DNA from: Comamonadaceae bacterium
GTDB lineage: Bacteria; Pseudomonadota; Gammaproteobacteria; Burkholderiales; Burkholderiaceae
Direction of reading: 5' to 3'
Length of the DNA: 16,336 bases
Assembly (NCBI GenBank): GCA_947377705.1
Contig: CANCGU010000033.1
Span: 1 to 16,336 of the forward strand
A program made the position numbers and the translations under genes. The notes under the pieces are model-generated. The model had not been told where the DNA came from and did not search any database. It saw nothing but the letters and a program-made list of their open reading frames with translations. Positions 7,562 through 15,697 of the stretch are shown piece after piece (position 1 is the first letter of the stretch; every line of letters starts with the position of its first letter).

Positions 7562-8374
7562 TTAAACCGGCCGCACGCTCACCTCTGAGCTGCTGATGGC
7601 TTCTTGGCCTTGCTCGGTGTCCACCAGCAACGCACCTGTGGCGTCGACGCCCCGCGCCACGCCTTGTCGGCCATTGCTCAAGGTGACGGGCAGGTCGTGC
7701 AAAGCATCGCGGGCGTTGAAAGCGTTTTGGAGCGGCGCAAAGCCTGTGCGTTCAAACGCCAGCAAGGTCGCCAGCAAGGGCGCGGCCACCTTGGCCAAGG
7801 CCTCGGGTGCGGTGATGTCATTTTGCAGGTCTTGCAGGCCCAATGGCGCCGTCGACAAGCCCTCGGCCACAGGTGGTGCGATGTTGAGCCCAATGCCCAC
7901 CACGCAATAGCGCCCCTGATCTCGTGCTTGGTCGCCGCTGTGGCTCATGCCGGAGGGCTGGGCCGTCTCAATCAAGATACCCGCCAATTTGCCCCAGCCT
8001 GTCGGCGTATGGGGGCGCTTCACCCACAAGTCGTTGGGCCACTTCAGACGCACCCCTAGCTCGCTCTGCGGGTCCAAGCTGCGGGCCAGGCACAAGCCCA
8101 CGGCCAACGAGAGGCCCGACCAATCGGCAGGCTTGAGCATGAGGCCCAAAGAGAAGGTCAGAGCATGGCCCACTTCGCCATGCCAAGGGCGGCCTAGGCG
8201 GCCACGACCTGCGGTTTGGGTCTCTGCCACCAACAGCACGGGCTCGGTTTGGCCCGCACGCGCTCGGCGCATCAGCTCGGTGTTGGTGGAGTCAATCTCT
8301 GGCAGCACCTCAACCGTCAACCCCGGCTGCAAAGCAACCATCGCAAGCCAGAGGTCTTCAGCGGGCCAGATCAT
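7562..8374 (-). CDS. birA: Biotin--[acetyl-CoA-carboxylase] ligase, monofunctional
   Basis: Activates biotin with ATP to biotinyl-AMP and attaches it to the biotin carboxyl carrier protein of acetyl-CoA carboxylase and to other biotin enzymes. At 270 residues it has only the catalytic and C-terminal domains; the DNA-binding winged helix of E. coli BirA is missing, so it is unlikely to repress biotin genes itself. Visible motifs: DSTN (about 28-31), the adenylate-binding loop TAGRGRLGRPW (54-64), KWPNDLW with catalytic-type Lys111, GKLAGILIE (128-136) and VGIGLNI. The C-terminal SH3-like domain is short and ends SSSEVSVRPV. The ATG at 8374 lies 5 bp after the SET gene stop on the same strand, so the two are likely cotranscribed. 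Confidence 0.94.
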   Translation of the reverse strand: MIWPAEDLWLAMVALQPGLTVEVLPEIDSTNTELMRRARAGQTEPVLLVAETQTAGRGRLGRPWHGEVGHALTFSLGLMLKPADWSGLSLAVGLCLARSLDPQSELGVRLKWPNDLWVKRPHTPTGWGKLAGILIETAQPSGMSHSGDQARDQGRYCVVGIGLNIAPPVAEGLSTAPLGLQDLQNDITAPEALAKVAAPLLATLLAFERTGFAPLQNAFNARDALHDLPVTLSNGRQGVARGVDATGALLVDTEQGQEAISSSEVSVRPV

Positions 8375-8379
8375 GCGGT

Positions 8380-8940
8380 TCAGCGTTTTTTCGCTTTGGC
8401 TTTAGCGCTGCCTTTGTCCGCTTTCTTCGCTTTGGATTTTTCGTCTTTCGGAAATTCAGACGTGGAAGACAACAAAGTGCCACGACACTTTTTAGCGCCG
8501 CACCAGCAGGGGTATTCGAGTTTGAGCTTGTCCGTCAGCGGCGCGTCGATGACCAAGCCATAGTCGTAGTTCAGCTCTTCGCCTGCTTTGATATCGCGTA
8601 TGGCTTTGATGAAAATACGGCCGTCCACCTCGTCGGGCTCGCAGCTGGGCTTGCACGAATGGTTGATCCAACGCGAGGAGTTGCCGCCGTGCTTGGCGTC
8701 AATCACATGCTTTTCGTCGATGTGAAAGTAAAACGTGTGGTTGGGGTCGGTGGGGTCGTGCGGGTGGCGGCGCAAGGCCTCTTTCCAGCTGATGATCTCG
8801 CCCACGTACTCAATGATGGTCTCACCTTTGGCGAAATCGGTCAGCGCAAAAACGCCTTTGCCATGCACGCCTGAACGACGGGTTTGAATGCGACGGCCTT
8901 TGATCGGCGCGAGAGGTTGGGCGGTAGATTTTTTGGACAC
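8380..8940 (-). CDS. SET-domain protein-lysine methyltransferase with post-SET motif
   Basis: Predicted S-adenosylmethionine-dependent lysine methyltransferase, 186 residues. The SET fold motifs are complete: RRSGVHGKGVFA (21-32), EYVGEIIS (44-51), RWINHSCKPSC (90-100) with the cofactor-binding NHSC, and GEELNYDYG (120-128) with the catalytic-type Tyr. After it comes CWCGAKKC (Cys145, Cys147, Cys152), the CxCx4C post-SET zinc motif of eukaryotic histone methyltransferases; Cys96 in NHSC could be the fourth ligand. The last 22 residues are Lys/Ala-rich (KSKAKKADKGSAKAKAKKR). The only start is GTG at 8940, with an in-frame stop 15 bases before it and no clear Shine-Dalgarno. Bacterial homologues occur in Burkholderiales; the native substrate is unknown here. 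It is divergent from topB and upstream of birA. Confidence 0.9.
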   Translation of the reverse strand: MSKKSTAQPLAPIKGRRIQTRRSGVHGKGVFALTDFAKGETIIEYVGEIISWKEALRRHPHDPTDPNHTFYFHIDEKHVIDAKHGGNSSRWINHSCKPSCEPDEVDGRIFIKAIRDIKAGEELNYDYGLVIDAPLTDKLKLEYPCWCGAKKCRGTLLSSTSEFPKDEKSKAKKADKGSAKAKAKKR

Positions 8941-9050
8941 GCTATTTTTCTGTTAACTTAAATACGTACGCATGTGCGTGCGCGCCCGTGGGCGCGCGTG
9001 CGCACGCGAGAGAAGCGAATTGTAGTGGTCAGTTTTTAAGGAACTTTGAA
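8941..9050. promoter_or_regulatory. SET/topB divergent promoter region with Z-DNA-prone tract
   Basis: These 110 bp must hold the promoters of both the SET gene (-) and topB (+). An AT-rich block (8943-8964) lies on the SET side. Then comes a perfect pyrimidine-purine alternation of 23 bases (8963-8985) and another of 17 (8992-9008). CGCGCCC (8981-8987) and GGGCGCG (8990-8996) are inverted repeats; as RNA the stem extends to about 15 pairs with three G-U pairs (8973-8987 with 8990-9004). GCGTGCGCACGC (8996-9007) is itself a palindrome. topB has AAGGAA (9038-9043) as ribosome-binding site. No convincing -35/-10 pair stands out. Confidence 0.6.
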
Positions 9051-12023
9051 ATGAGCAAAACCCTGGTGATTGCCGAAAAACCTTCGGTCGCGCAAGACAT
9101 CGTGCGCGCACTCACGCCTGTGGCGGGGAAGTTCGAAAAACACGACGATCACTTTGAGAGCGACACCTATGTCGTCTCCAGTGCCGTCGGTCATTTGGTG
9201 GAAATCCAAGCGCCCGAAGAATTTGACGTCAAGCGCGGCAAGTGGAGCTTCGCCAACCTGCCCGTGATTCCCCCCTTCTTCGACTTGAAGCCGGTCGAAA
9301 AAACCAAGAGCCGTCTGAACGCGGTGGTGAAGCTGGCCAAACGCAAAGACGTGACCGCCCTCATCAACGCCTGTGACGCGGGCCGCGAAGGTGAATTGAT
9401 CTTCCGCTTGATCGAGCAATACGCGGGCGGCAAGAAGTCGCTCGACAAACCCGTGAAGCGCCTGTGGTTGCAGTCCATGACACCGCAAGCGATTCGCGAT
9501 GGCTTTGAATCGCTGCGCAGCGAAAAGCAAATGCAAGGCTTGGCCGATGCCGCACGCAGCCGCTCCGAAGCCGATTGGCTGGTGGGCATCAACGGCACAC
9601 GCGCCCTGACCGCCTTCAACTCGCGCGAAGGTGGTTTCTTCTTGACCACGGTGGGCCGTGTGCAAACGCCCACGCTGTCGGTGGTGGTGGAGCGCGAAGA
9701 ACAAATTCGCAAGTTCATCAGCCGTGACTACTGGGAAATTCACGCGTCATTCAAGGTTGAAGCAGGCGCCTACCCCGCCAAGTGGTTCAACCCCGAGCAC
9801 AAAAAAGACGCCGAAGACGCCGAGAAAAAACACGACCGTGTGTGGAGCGAAGCCGAAGCTTTGGCCATTGCCGACGCCGTGCGCAACCAACTCGCCACCG
9901 TCACCGAAGAAAGCAAGCCGACCACCAAGGCCAGCCCCGGTTTGTTTGACCTGACCTCGCTGCAACGCGAAGCCAACGGCCGCTTTGGCTTCTCCGCCAA
10001 AACCACCTTGGCCTTGGCGCAAAGCTTGTACGAGCGCCACAAAGCGCTGACCTACCCACGTACCGATTCACGCCACTTGCCGGAAGACTATGTGGCCGTG
10101 GTGAAAGACACTTTCACCATGCTCGCTGACAGCGGCATGAAGCACTTAGAGCAACACGCCACCGTGGCGCTGAACAACAACTACGTGCGCAAACTGCCCC
10201 GTGTGTTTGACAACAAAAAGGTCAGTGATCACTTTGCGATCATCCCGACCTTGCAAGCGCCCAGCGGTTTGTCTGAAGCCGAGCAAAAGCTGTACGACTT
10301 GGTGGTGCGTCGCTTCATGGCGGTGTTCTTCCCCAGCGCCGAATACATGGTGACCACGCGCATCAGCACGGTCAAAGCGGCGGGCAAAGAGCACCACTTC
10401 CGCACCGAAGGCAAAGTGTTGGTCAACGCCGGTTGGATGGCCGTGTACGGCAAAGACGCCGCGCAAGAAGCGTCTGACAACGAAGAAGACGGCAAGACGC
10501 TCGTCGCTTTGAAAGCAGGCGAATCGGCCAAGAACGAATCTGCGGATGCCAAAGGCCTCAAAACACGCCCCCCCGCACGCTACAGCGAAGCCACGTTGCT
10601 GGGCGCGATGGAAGGCGCAGGCAAGTTGGTGGAGGACGACGAGTTCCGCGAAGCCATGCAAGAAAAAGGCTTGGGCACACCGGCCACGCGCGCAGCCATC
10701 ATCGAAGGTTTGCTCAACGAAAAATACCTCATCCGCGATGGCCGCGAGATGATTCCTACCGCCAAGGCCTTCCAGCTGTTCACCCTGCTGCGCGGCTTGG
10801 GTGTGGAAGAGTTGTCCAAGCCCGAACTCACGGGCGGCTGGGAACACAAGCTCTCGCTCATGGAACACGGCCAACTCAGCCGCGAAGCCTTCATGCGCGA
10901 GATTGCCGAGATGACCGAGCACATCGTCAAAAAGGCCAAAGAGTTTGACCGCGACACCATCCCCGGTGACTACGCCACGCTCAAAACACCGTGCCCCAAG
11001 TGCGGCGGCGTGGTGAAAGAAAACTACCGCCGCTACGCCTGCGTGGGCAAAGACGGCAGCGCGTCTGATTCGGGCGAAAACGGTGCAGGTTGCGGCTTCT
11101 CCATCAGCAAAATACCAGGCGGCCGCACCTTTGACGTGGCCGAAGTGGAACAGTTCTTGACCGACAAAAAGATTGGCCCACTCGACGGCTTCCGCTCTAA
11201 AGCGGGCTGGCCCTTCACGGCTGAGATCGCCCTCAAGTACAGCGAAGAAGACCAAAACTGGAAACTCGAATTCGACTTTGGTGACGACGGCGCAGACTCG
11301 GGCGAAATCGTGGAATTCGGCGATGCCCCCTCACTGGGCAACTGCCCCAAGTGCGGCAGCCCCGTGCACGAACATGGCAGCAACTATGTGTGCAGCAAAG
11401 CCGTGCCCACACACGCGCAAGCCACGCCGAGCTGCGACTTCAAAAGCGGCAAGATCATCTTGCAGCAACCCGTCGCGGTGGAGCAAATGCAAAAGCTGCT
11501 GGCAGAGGGCAAAACCGATTTGCTCGACAAGTTTGTGTCCATGCGCACGCGTCGTTCATTCAAAGCCTTCTTGCAGTGGGACCCAGAAGCGGGCAAGGTG
11601 AACTTTGCGTTCGAGCCCCGCGTGAGCAAGTACCCGCCCAAAGGCGGCAAGACGCCCACCACCAACGCGCTCATCAAAGCAGCGGGCAAAAAAGTGCCGG
11701 CTAAAACCACCAAGGCCACGTCATCGACCAAAACTAAGGCCAAAGCCGAAAAAGTGGCCAAGCCCAAAGCACCACGCAAAGTCACCGCAGGCTATTTGCC
11801 CAGCGCCGACTTGGCCAACGTGATTGGCGCCGAAGCTGTGGCTCGCACCGAGGTGATCAAAAAGTTGTGGGACTACATCAAGGCCAACGGCTTGCAAGAC
11901 GCCACCAACAAACGCGCCATCAACGCCGATGCCAAACTCTTAACCGTTTTTGGCAAGCCCCAAGTGACCATGTTTGAACTGGCTGGCATTGCTGGCAAAC
12001 ACCTTCGCCCGATTGGCGAATAA
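9051..12023 (+). CDS. topB: DNA topoisomerase III with C-terminal SWIB domain
   Basis: Type IA topoisomerase that cuts and passes single strands to relax supercoils and decatenate DNA. I chose the ATG at 9051 (MSKTLVIAEKPSVAQ, ribosome-binding site AAGGAA) over an in-frame GTG at 8988 that would run through the GC repeat. At 990 residues it is far longer than E. coli TopB (653). Order: TOPRIM with Glu9 and DAGREGE (109-115); the type IA core with active-site Tyr335 in TYPRTDSR; four-cysteine cluster 1 (Cys648, 651, 664, 681); cluster 2 (Cys765, 768, 781, 795); a Lys/Ala/Thr/Pro-rich linker (about 876-910, resembling a histone H1 tail); and a SWIB/MDM2-like domain (about 911-990: TAGYLPSADLANVIG, then KLWDYIKANGLQD, KRAINADAKL). 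Topoisomerase-SWIB fusions are known, including TopA in Chlamydia. Confidence 0.95.
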   Translation: MSKTLVIAEKPSVAQDIVRALTPVAGKFEKHDDHFESDTYVVSSAVGHLVEIQAPEEFDVKRGKWSFANLPVIPPFFDLKPVEKTKSRLNAVVKLAKRKDVTALINACDAGREGELIFRLIEQYAGGKKSLDKPVKRLWLQSMTPQAIRDGFESLRSEKQMQGLADAARSRSEADWLVGINGTRALTAFNSREGGFFLTTVGRVQTPTLSVVVEREEQIRKFISRDYWEIHASFKVEAGAYPAKWFNPEHKKDAEDAEKKHDRVWSEAEALAIADAVRNQLATVTEESKPTTKASPGLFDLTSLQREANGRFGFSAKTTLALAQSLYERHKALTYPRTDSRHLPEDYVAVVKDTFTMLADSGMKHLEQHATVALNNNYVRKLPRVFDNKKVSDHFAIIPTLQAPSGLSEAEQKLYDLVVRRFMAVFFPSAEYMVTTRISTVKAAGKEHHFRTEGKVLVNAGWMAVYGKDAAQEASDNEEDGKTLVALKAGESAKNESADAKGLKTRPPARYSEATLLGAMEGAGKLVEDDEFREAMQEKGLGTPATRAAIIEGLLNEKYLIRDGREMIPTAKAFQLFTLLRGLGVEELSKPELTGGWEHKLSLMEHGQLSREAFMREIAEMTEHIVKKAKEFDRDTIPGDYATLKTPCPKCGGVVKENYRRYACVGKDGSASDSGENGAGCGFSISKIPGGRTFDVAEVEQFLTDKKIGPLDGFRSKAGWPFTAEIALKYSEEDQNWKLEFDFGDDGADSGEIVEFGDAPSLGNCPKCGSPVHEHGSNYVCSKAVPTHAQATPSCDFKSGKIILQQPVAVEQMQKLLAEGKTDLLDKFVSMRTRRSFKAFLQWDPEAGKVNFAFEPRVSKYPPKGGKTPTTNALIKAAGKKVPAKTTKATSSTKTKAKAEKVAKPKAPRKVTAGYLPSADLANVIGAEAVARTEVIKKLWDYIKANGLQDATNKRAINADAKLLTVFGKPQVTMFELAGIAGKHLRPIGE

Positions 12024-12050
12024 TTTTGGTGAATCCACAAGAGTGACCGC

Positions 12051-13235
12051 ATGACCTTGAATGCAACACCCATGATCGCCACACCCCAAGCGATGCACTT
12101 TGCCGAGCCCCTCGCCCTGCAAAGCGGCGCGCAAGTGCGCGACTACACACTCGCCTTTGAGACCTACGGCACGCTCAACGCCGACCGCTCCAACGCGGTG
12201 CTGGTGTGCCACGCACTCAACGCCTCGCACCACGTCGCAGGCGTGTACGAAGGCCAAGACAAAAGCGAAGGCTGGTGGGACAACATGATTGGCCCCGGCA
12301 AGCCCGTGGACACCCACCACTTCTTTGTGATTGGCGTGAACAACCTTGGTTCTTGCTTTGGTTCTACCGGCCCCATGGACATTCACCCCGACACAGGTCG
12401 TGTGTACGGCGCGGACTTCCCTGTGGTGACGGTGGAAGACTGGGTGAATGCCCAAGCCTTGTTGCTCGACCGCTTAGGCATCACCCAACTCGCTGCCGTT
12501 TTAGGCGGCAGCTTGGGTGGCATGCAAGCCCTGAGCTGGACGCTGCAATACCCAGACCGTGTGCGCCACGCCGTGGTGGTGGCGAGTGCGCCCAACCTCA
12601 CGGCCGAGAACATCGCCTTCAACGAAGTGGCGCGACGCGCCATCGTGACCGACCCCGATTTTCATGGCGGCCACTTTTATGAGCGCGGCGTTGTGCCGCA
12701 ACGTGGTTTGCGCATCGCCCGCATGGTGGGCCACATCACGTATCTGAGCGACGATGTGATGAACGAGAAGTTTGGCCGCGAACTGCGTGATGCAGTCGTG
12801 GGCAGCGCCACAGGCTACAAGTACTCCACGCAAGACGTGGAGTTTCAAATCGAAAGCTACTTGCGCTACCAAGGCGACAAGTTCAGCGAGTACTTTGACG
12901 CCAACACCTATTTGCTCATCACCCGCGCGCTCGATTACTTCGATCCCGCGCGCACTTACGGCGGTAATTTATCGGCCGCATTTGCACGCACAACCGCCAA
13001 ATTTTTGCTGGTGAGCTTCAGCACCGATTGGCGCTTTTCACCGGCACGCAGCCACGAAATGGTGCAAGCCTTGTTGGACAACCAGCGCGATGTGAGCTAC
13101 GCCGAAATCGACGCGCCGCACGGTCACGATGCCTTCTTGTTGGACGATGCGCGTTACATGAATGTGGTGCGCTCGTACTTTGCGCGCATCCACCATGAAC
13201 TGACCTCGGTGACACACGCAGGAGGCGCCGCATGA
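12051..13235 (+). CDS. metX: Homoserine O-acyltransferase (MetX)
   Basis: Alpha/beta-hydrolase-fold enzyme that acylates L-homoserine in the first committed step of methionine synthesis, 394 residues. The nucleophile elbow [10 protein letters not shown] gives Ser154; the other triad members are Asp326 (STDWRFSP) and His359 (APHGHDAFL). Also visible are [18 protein letters not shown] and the conserved [12 protein letters not shown]. Betaproteobacterial MetX enzymes are often succinyltransferases rather than acetyltransferases; I cannot settle the acyl donor from sequence alone. The ATG at 12051 lies 27 bp after topB with only a weak ribosome-binding site, so it may share the topB transcript or use a promoter inside topB. 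Its stop overlaps the metW start as ATGA, a translationally coupled pair. Confidence 0.95.
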   Translation: MTLNATPMIATPQAMHFAEPLALQSGAQVRDYTLAFETYGTLNADRSNAVLVCHALNASHHVAGVYEGQDKSEGWWDNMIGPGKPVDTHHFFVIGVNNLGSCFGSTGPMDIHPDTGRVYGADFPVVTVEDWVNAQALLLDRLGITQLAAVLGGSLGGMQALSWTLQYPDRVRHAVVVASAPNLTAENIAFNEVARRAIVTDPDFHGGHFYERGVVPQRGLRIARMVGHITYLSDDVMNEKFGRELRDAVVGSATGYKYSTQDVEFQIESYLRYQGDKFSEYFDANTYLLITRALDYFDPARTYGGNLSAAFARTTAKFLLVSFSTDWRFSPARSHEMVQALLDNQRDVSYAEIDAPHGHDAFLLDDARYMNVVRSYFARIHHELTSVTHAGGAA

Positions 13236-13813
13236 CCCATGACACCTTGACCGCCATTGCAGCCCTCGTGCCCCAAGGCAGCCGCGTGCTCGACCTCGGT
13301 TGCGGTGACGGCGCTCTGCTCGCTCACTTGCAACAACACAAAAGCTGCACCGGCTACGGCGTAGAGCTTGACGACACCAATGTGCACGCCTGCGTGCAAC
13401 GCGGCGTGAATGTGTTGCAACTCAACCTTGATTTGGGTTTGAGCGTATTTGCCGACCAATCATTTGACGTGGTGCTGCAAATCGACACCTTGCAACACCT
13501 GCGCAACGCCGAAACCATGTTGCGCGAAACCGCACGCGTGGGCAAAACCGGCATCGTGGCTTTCCCCAACTTTGCGCACTGGCCCAACCGCCTGAGCATT
13601 TTGCAGGGGCGCATGCCCGTGACCAAGCGCTTGCCCTACCAGTGGTACGACACGCCCAACATCCGCGTCGGCACGTTCAAAGACTTCGAGGTGCTCGCCG
13701 AGAAAAACGGTTTACAGGTCACCGATTCATTTGGCTTGCAAAACGGTCAACGTGTGGCAATGTGGCCAAACTTGATGGCGGGGACGGCGGTGTTTAAGTT
13801 CGAACGAACTTAA
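13232..13813 (+). CDS. metW: Methionine biosynthesis protein MetW
   Basis: Class I methyltransferase-fold protein, 193 residues, that partners MetX in homoserine acylation; in proteobacteria with MetX it is usually encoded directly after it, as here. The SAM-binding glycine motif [12 protein letters not shown] is at about residues 19-30, followed by GYGVELD at about 41-47, and the family blocks [25 protein letters not shown] and the segment [20 protein letters not shown]. The start ATG overlaps the metX stop (ATGA) and is preceded by AGGAGG inside metX. The stop codon lies inside a palindrome (13792-13815). It converges on rsmE with 11 bp between the stops. Confidence 0.95.
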   Translation: MTHDTLTAIAALVPQGSRVLDLGCGDGALLAHLQQHKSCTGYGVELDDTNVHACVQRGVNVLQLNLDLGLSVFADQSFDVVLQIDTLQHLRNAETMLRETARVGKTGIVAFPNFAHWPNRLSILQGRMPVTKRLPYQWYDTPNIRVGTFKDFEVLAEKNGLQVTDSFGLQNGQRVAMWPNLMAGTAVFKFERT

Positions 13814-13815
13814 AC
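13792..13815. terminator. Convergent palindrome at the metW/rsmE junction
   Basis: GTTTAAGTTCG (13792-13802) and CGAACTTAAAC (13805-13815) are perfect 11-bp arms two bases apart, spanning the metW stop codon. Position between convergent genes suggests a bidirectional transcription stop. The stem is AT-rich, however, and lacks a clear T-run on either side, so it could also be a protein-binding palindrome. Confidence 0.4.
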
Positions 13816-13824
13816 CACGACGCA

Positions 13825-14556
13825 TCAGGCCAAAGTAAGCAGCGCCAAGGCACCCAACGCCGCCGTTTCCGCCCGCAGCACCCGCTCGCCCAAGCTCAGC
13901 GCCGCAAAGCCTTTGGCACGCGCCGCAGCATCTTCGGCATCGGTCAAGCCGCCTTCAGGGCCATTGAGCAAAACCCAAGCCTTGGGCCGCACAGCAGCAC
14001 CATCGCGTAAAGCGTTCAAAGGCTGTGTGCTCGCATGCAGCGACAACACCCCATGCACCACGTCCGCCTGTGGCGTTTGACGGGCCAGCCACGCGTCTAA
14101 GCGCTCAGGCGCATCAATGATGGGCACGCGGTTGCGCCCGCACTGCTCACTGGCACTGGCGGCCACGGCTTGCCAATGGGCTTGCTTTTTTTCTGCGCGC
14201 TCGCCGGTCAGGCGCACCACACTGCGTTCGGTCATCAAAGGGGTGATGCGGTGCACGCCCAGCTCGGTGGCTTTTTCCACGAGCCAATCCATGCGTTCGT
14301 TGGCGGGCATGCCCACGGCGAGGTGTACCTGCACAGACGCTTCGCACTCCACATCGCGGTGCTCGCCCACGACCACACGCACATCGCTACGGCCCATGTG
14401 TTGCACTTCGGCCGAGAATTCACCGCCTTCCCCGTTGAACAAGGTCAGCATGTGGCCGGGCTGCATGCGCAGCACTTGCACATGGCGAGCCGCTGTGGGG
14501 GGAAGGTCCACCACTTGGCCGGGCAGCAAGGACAGGGGGCAATAAAAGCGCGCCAC
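13825..14556 (-). CDS. rsmE: 16S rRNA (uracil(1498)-N(3))-methyltransferase
   Basis: SPOUT-family enzyme that methylates N3 of U1498 in 16S rRNA, 243 residues. Visible: the N-terminal PUA-like start ARFYCPLSLLPG, HVLRMQPG-type strand (HVQVLRMQPGH), the core AVGMPANERMDWLVEKATEL with GVHRITPLMTERSVV, and the C-terminal knot WVLLNGPEGGLTDAED with SLGERVLRAETAA, which binds SAM. I chose the GTG at 14556 because VARFYCP aligns with the usual family start, GGACGGGG sits just upstream, and it begins one base after the amgK stop. The ATG at 14631 would add 25 non-conserved residues and overlap amgK by 74 bp. It is likely cotranscribed with amgK. Confidence 0.94.
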   Translation of the reverse strand: MARFYCPLSLLPGQVVDLPPTAARHVQVLRMQPGHMLTLFNGEGGEFSAEVQHMGRSDVRVVVGEHRDVECEASVQVHLAVGMPANERMDWLVEKATELGVHRITPLMTERSVVRLTGERAEKKQAHWQAVAASASEQCGRNRVPIIDAPERLDAWLARQTPQADVVHGVLSLHASTQPLNALRDGAAVRPKAWVLLNGPEGGLTDAEDAAARAKGFAALSLGERVLRAETAALGALALLTLA

Positions 14557-14557
14557 G

Positions 14558-15697
14558 TTAACCCCGTCCGCCGGGCGTGAGGCGGGGGAAGGCCAAGCTG
14601 ATGGCGGGTTCTGTGCCTTCAATCTTGTCAATCAAACGCAGCAGGGGCGTGAGTTCGCTGTAACGGCTGGCCGTCGAACGGATGTAGCGAATGAAGCGCG
14701 GCGCATCAGCCAAGTATTTGGGCTTGCCATCACGCAGGGTCAGGCGTGCAAAGATGCCGGCCACTTTGAGGTGGCGTTGCAAACCCATCCACTCCACAGC
14801 GCGGTAGAACGCGCCAAAGTCGTTGTGCCAATCTTCGAAGTCCATCAGCCCAAGTTTGCGGGCACGTTCCCAATAGCGGATGGTGACGTCGAGCACAAAG
14901 TCTTCTTCCCACGTCAAAAACGCATCGCGCATGAGGCTGGCCATGTCGTAGGTGACGGGGCCGTAAACCGCGTCTTGGAAGTCCAACACGCCCAAGCGTT
15001 TTTCTGCCGCATCGTGCGGCATCATCAAATTGCGCGGCATGAAGTCGCGGTGCACATACACGTTGGGTGCGGCCAAGTTGCGTTGCACGATGGTCTTGAA
15101 AGTTTTATCCAACATCTCGCGTTGGGTCCCGTCGATTTGCAACTGGCGGTGCTGGGTGAGGTACCAATCGGGGAACAGCGACAGCTCGCGTTGTAGCAAG
15201 GCCTCGTCATACGCCGGCAACACGCCAGGACGGCTGCTTTGTTGCAGCGCCAACAAGGCATCGAGGGCGCGCATGTACAGGCCGTGGTTGGCTTGCGGGT
15301 CGTCACGGTTGATGACGTCCATCATGGTTTGCGAGCCAATATCGTCCAGCAACATGAAGCCTTGTGGCGCGTCCCACGCCAAGATGCCTGGGGCGTAGAG
15401 GCCCGCATCCAACATTAAACGCGCGATTCGCACAAAGGGCTCGCAGTTTTCTTTGTCGGGCGGAGCATCCATGACGATGCACGAACCGTTGGCGGTGTCG
15501 ACACGGAAATAGCGCCTAAAACTGGCATCGGCGGAGGCGGCCCGCACAGTGGCTGGCAGCACACCGTGGGTGCTCGCTTGGGCGTCTAGCCACTGGTGGA
15601 AGGCGGCTTGGCGATCGGGCTGCGCCCATTCAATGGGGGCACCTTGAGGGACCTGGAGAGATGTGCCCGAAGGCTGGGGAATAGGGGGTGTGCTCAT
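14558..15697 (-). CDS. amgK: Aminoglycoside-phosphotransferase-like sugar kinase, AmgK type
   Basis: Kinase of the phosphotransferase (choline/aminoglycoside kinase-like) fold, 379 residues. In Pseudomonas and relatives AmgK phosphorylates N-acetylmuramate and N-acetylglucosamine at the anomeric carbon in a cell-wall recycling route. The catalytic motif VHRDFMPRNLMM gives His216, Asp218 and Asn223; the metal-binding Asp239 is in VLDFQDAVYGPVTYD. The N-terminal lobe has DASFRRYFRV, IVMDAPPDKE and MLLDDIGSQT. The ATG at 15697 (MSTPPIPQP) is chosen over an upstream in-frame ATG at 15826 that would run through lptD. The usual partner gene murU is not adjacent; rsmE follows instead. Divergence from lptD is the common arrangement in Burkholderiales. 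The substrate is inferred from family and context. Confidence 0.88.
   Translation of the reverse strand: MSTPPIPQPSGTSLQVPQGAPIEWAQPDRQAAFHQWLDAQASTHGVLPATVRAASADASFRRYFRVDTANGSCIVMDAPPDKENCEPFVRIARLMLDAGLYAPGILAWDAPQGFMLLDDIGSQTMMDVINRDDPQANHGLYMRALDALLALQQSSRPGVLPAYDEALLQRELSLFPDWYLTQHRQLQIDGTQREMLDKTFKTIVQRNLAAPNVYVHRDFMPRNLMMPHDAAEKRLGVLDFQDAVYGPVTYDMASLMRDAFLTWEEDFVLDVTIRYWERARKLGLMDFEDWHNDFGAFYRAVEWMGLQRHLKVAGIFARLTLRDGKPKYLADAPRFIRYIRSTASRYSELTPLLRLIDKIEGTEPAISLAFPRLTPGGRG

Noticed and set aside
8988..9050. 21-residue N-terminal extension of TopB from GTG 8988
   Set aside because: It would translate the GC alternating repeat, is not family-like, and the ATG at 9051 has its own AAGGAA and a canonical MSKTLVIAEKPS start.
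10146..11255. Long minus-strand open frame (369 codons) inside topB
   Set aside because: It is antisense to conserved topB coding sequence, has low-complexity composition caused by codon bias, and shows no recognisable motif.
12024..12050. SAM riboswitch upstream of metX
   Set aside because: The gap is only 27 bp, too short for any known SAM riboswitch, and shows no matching structure.
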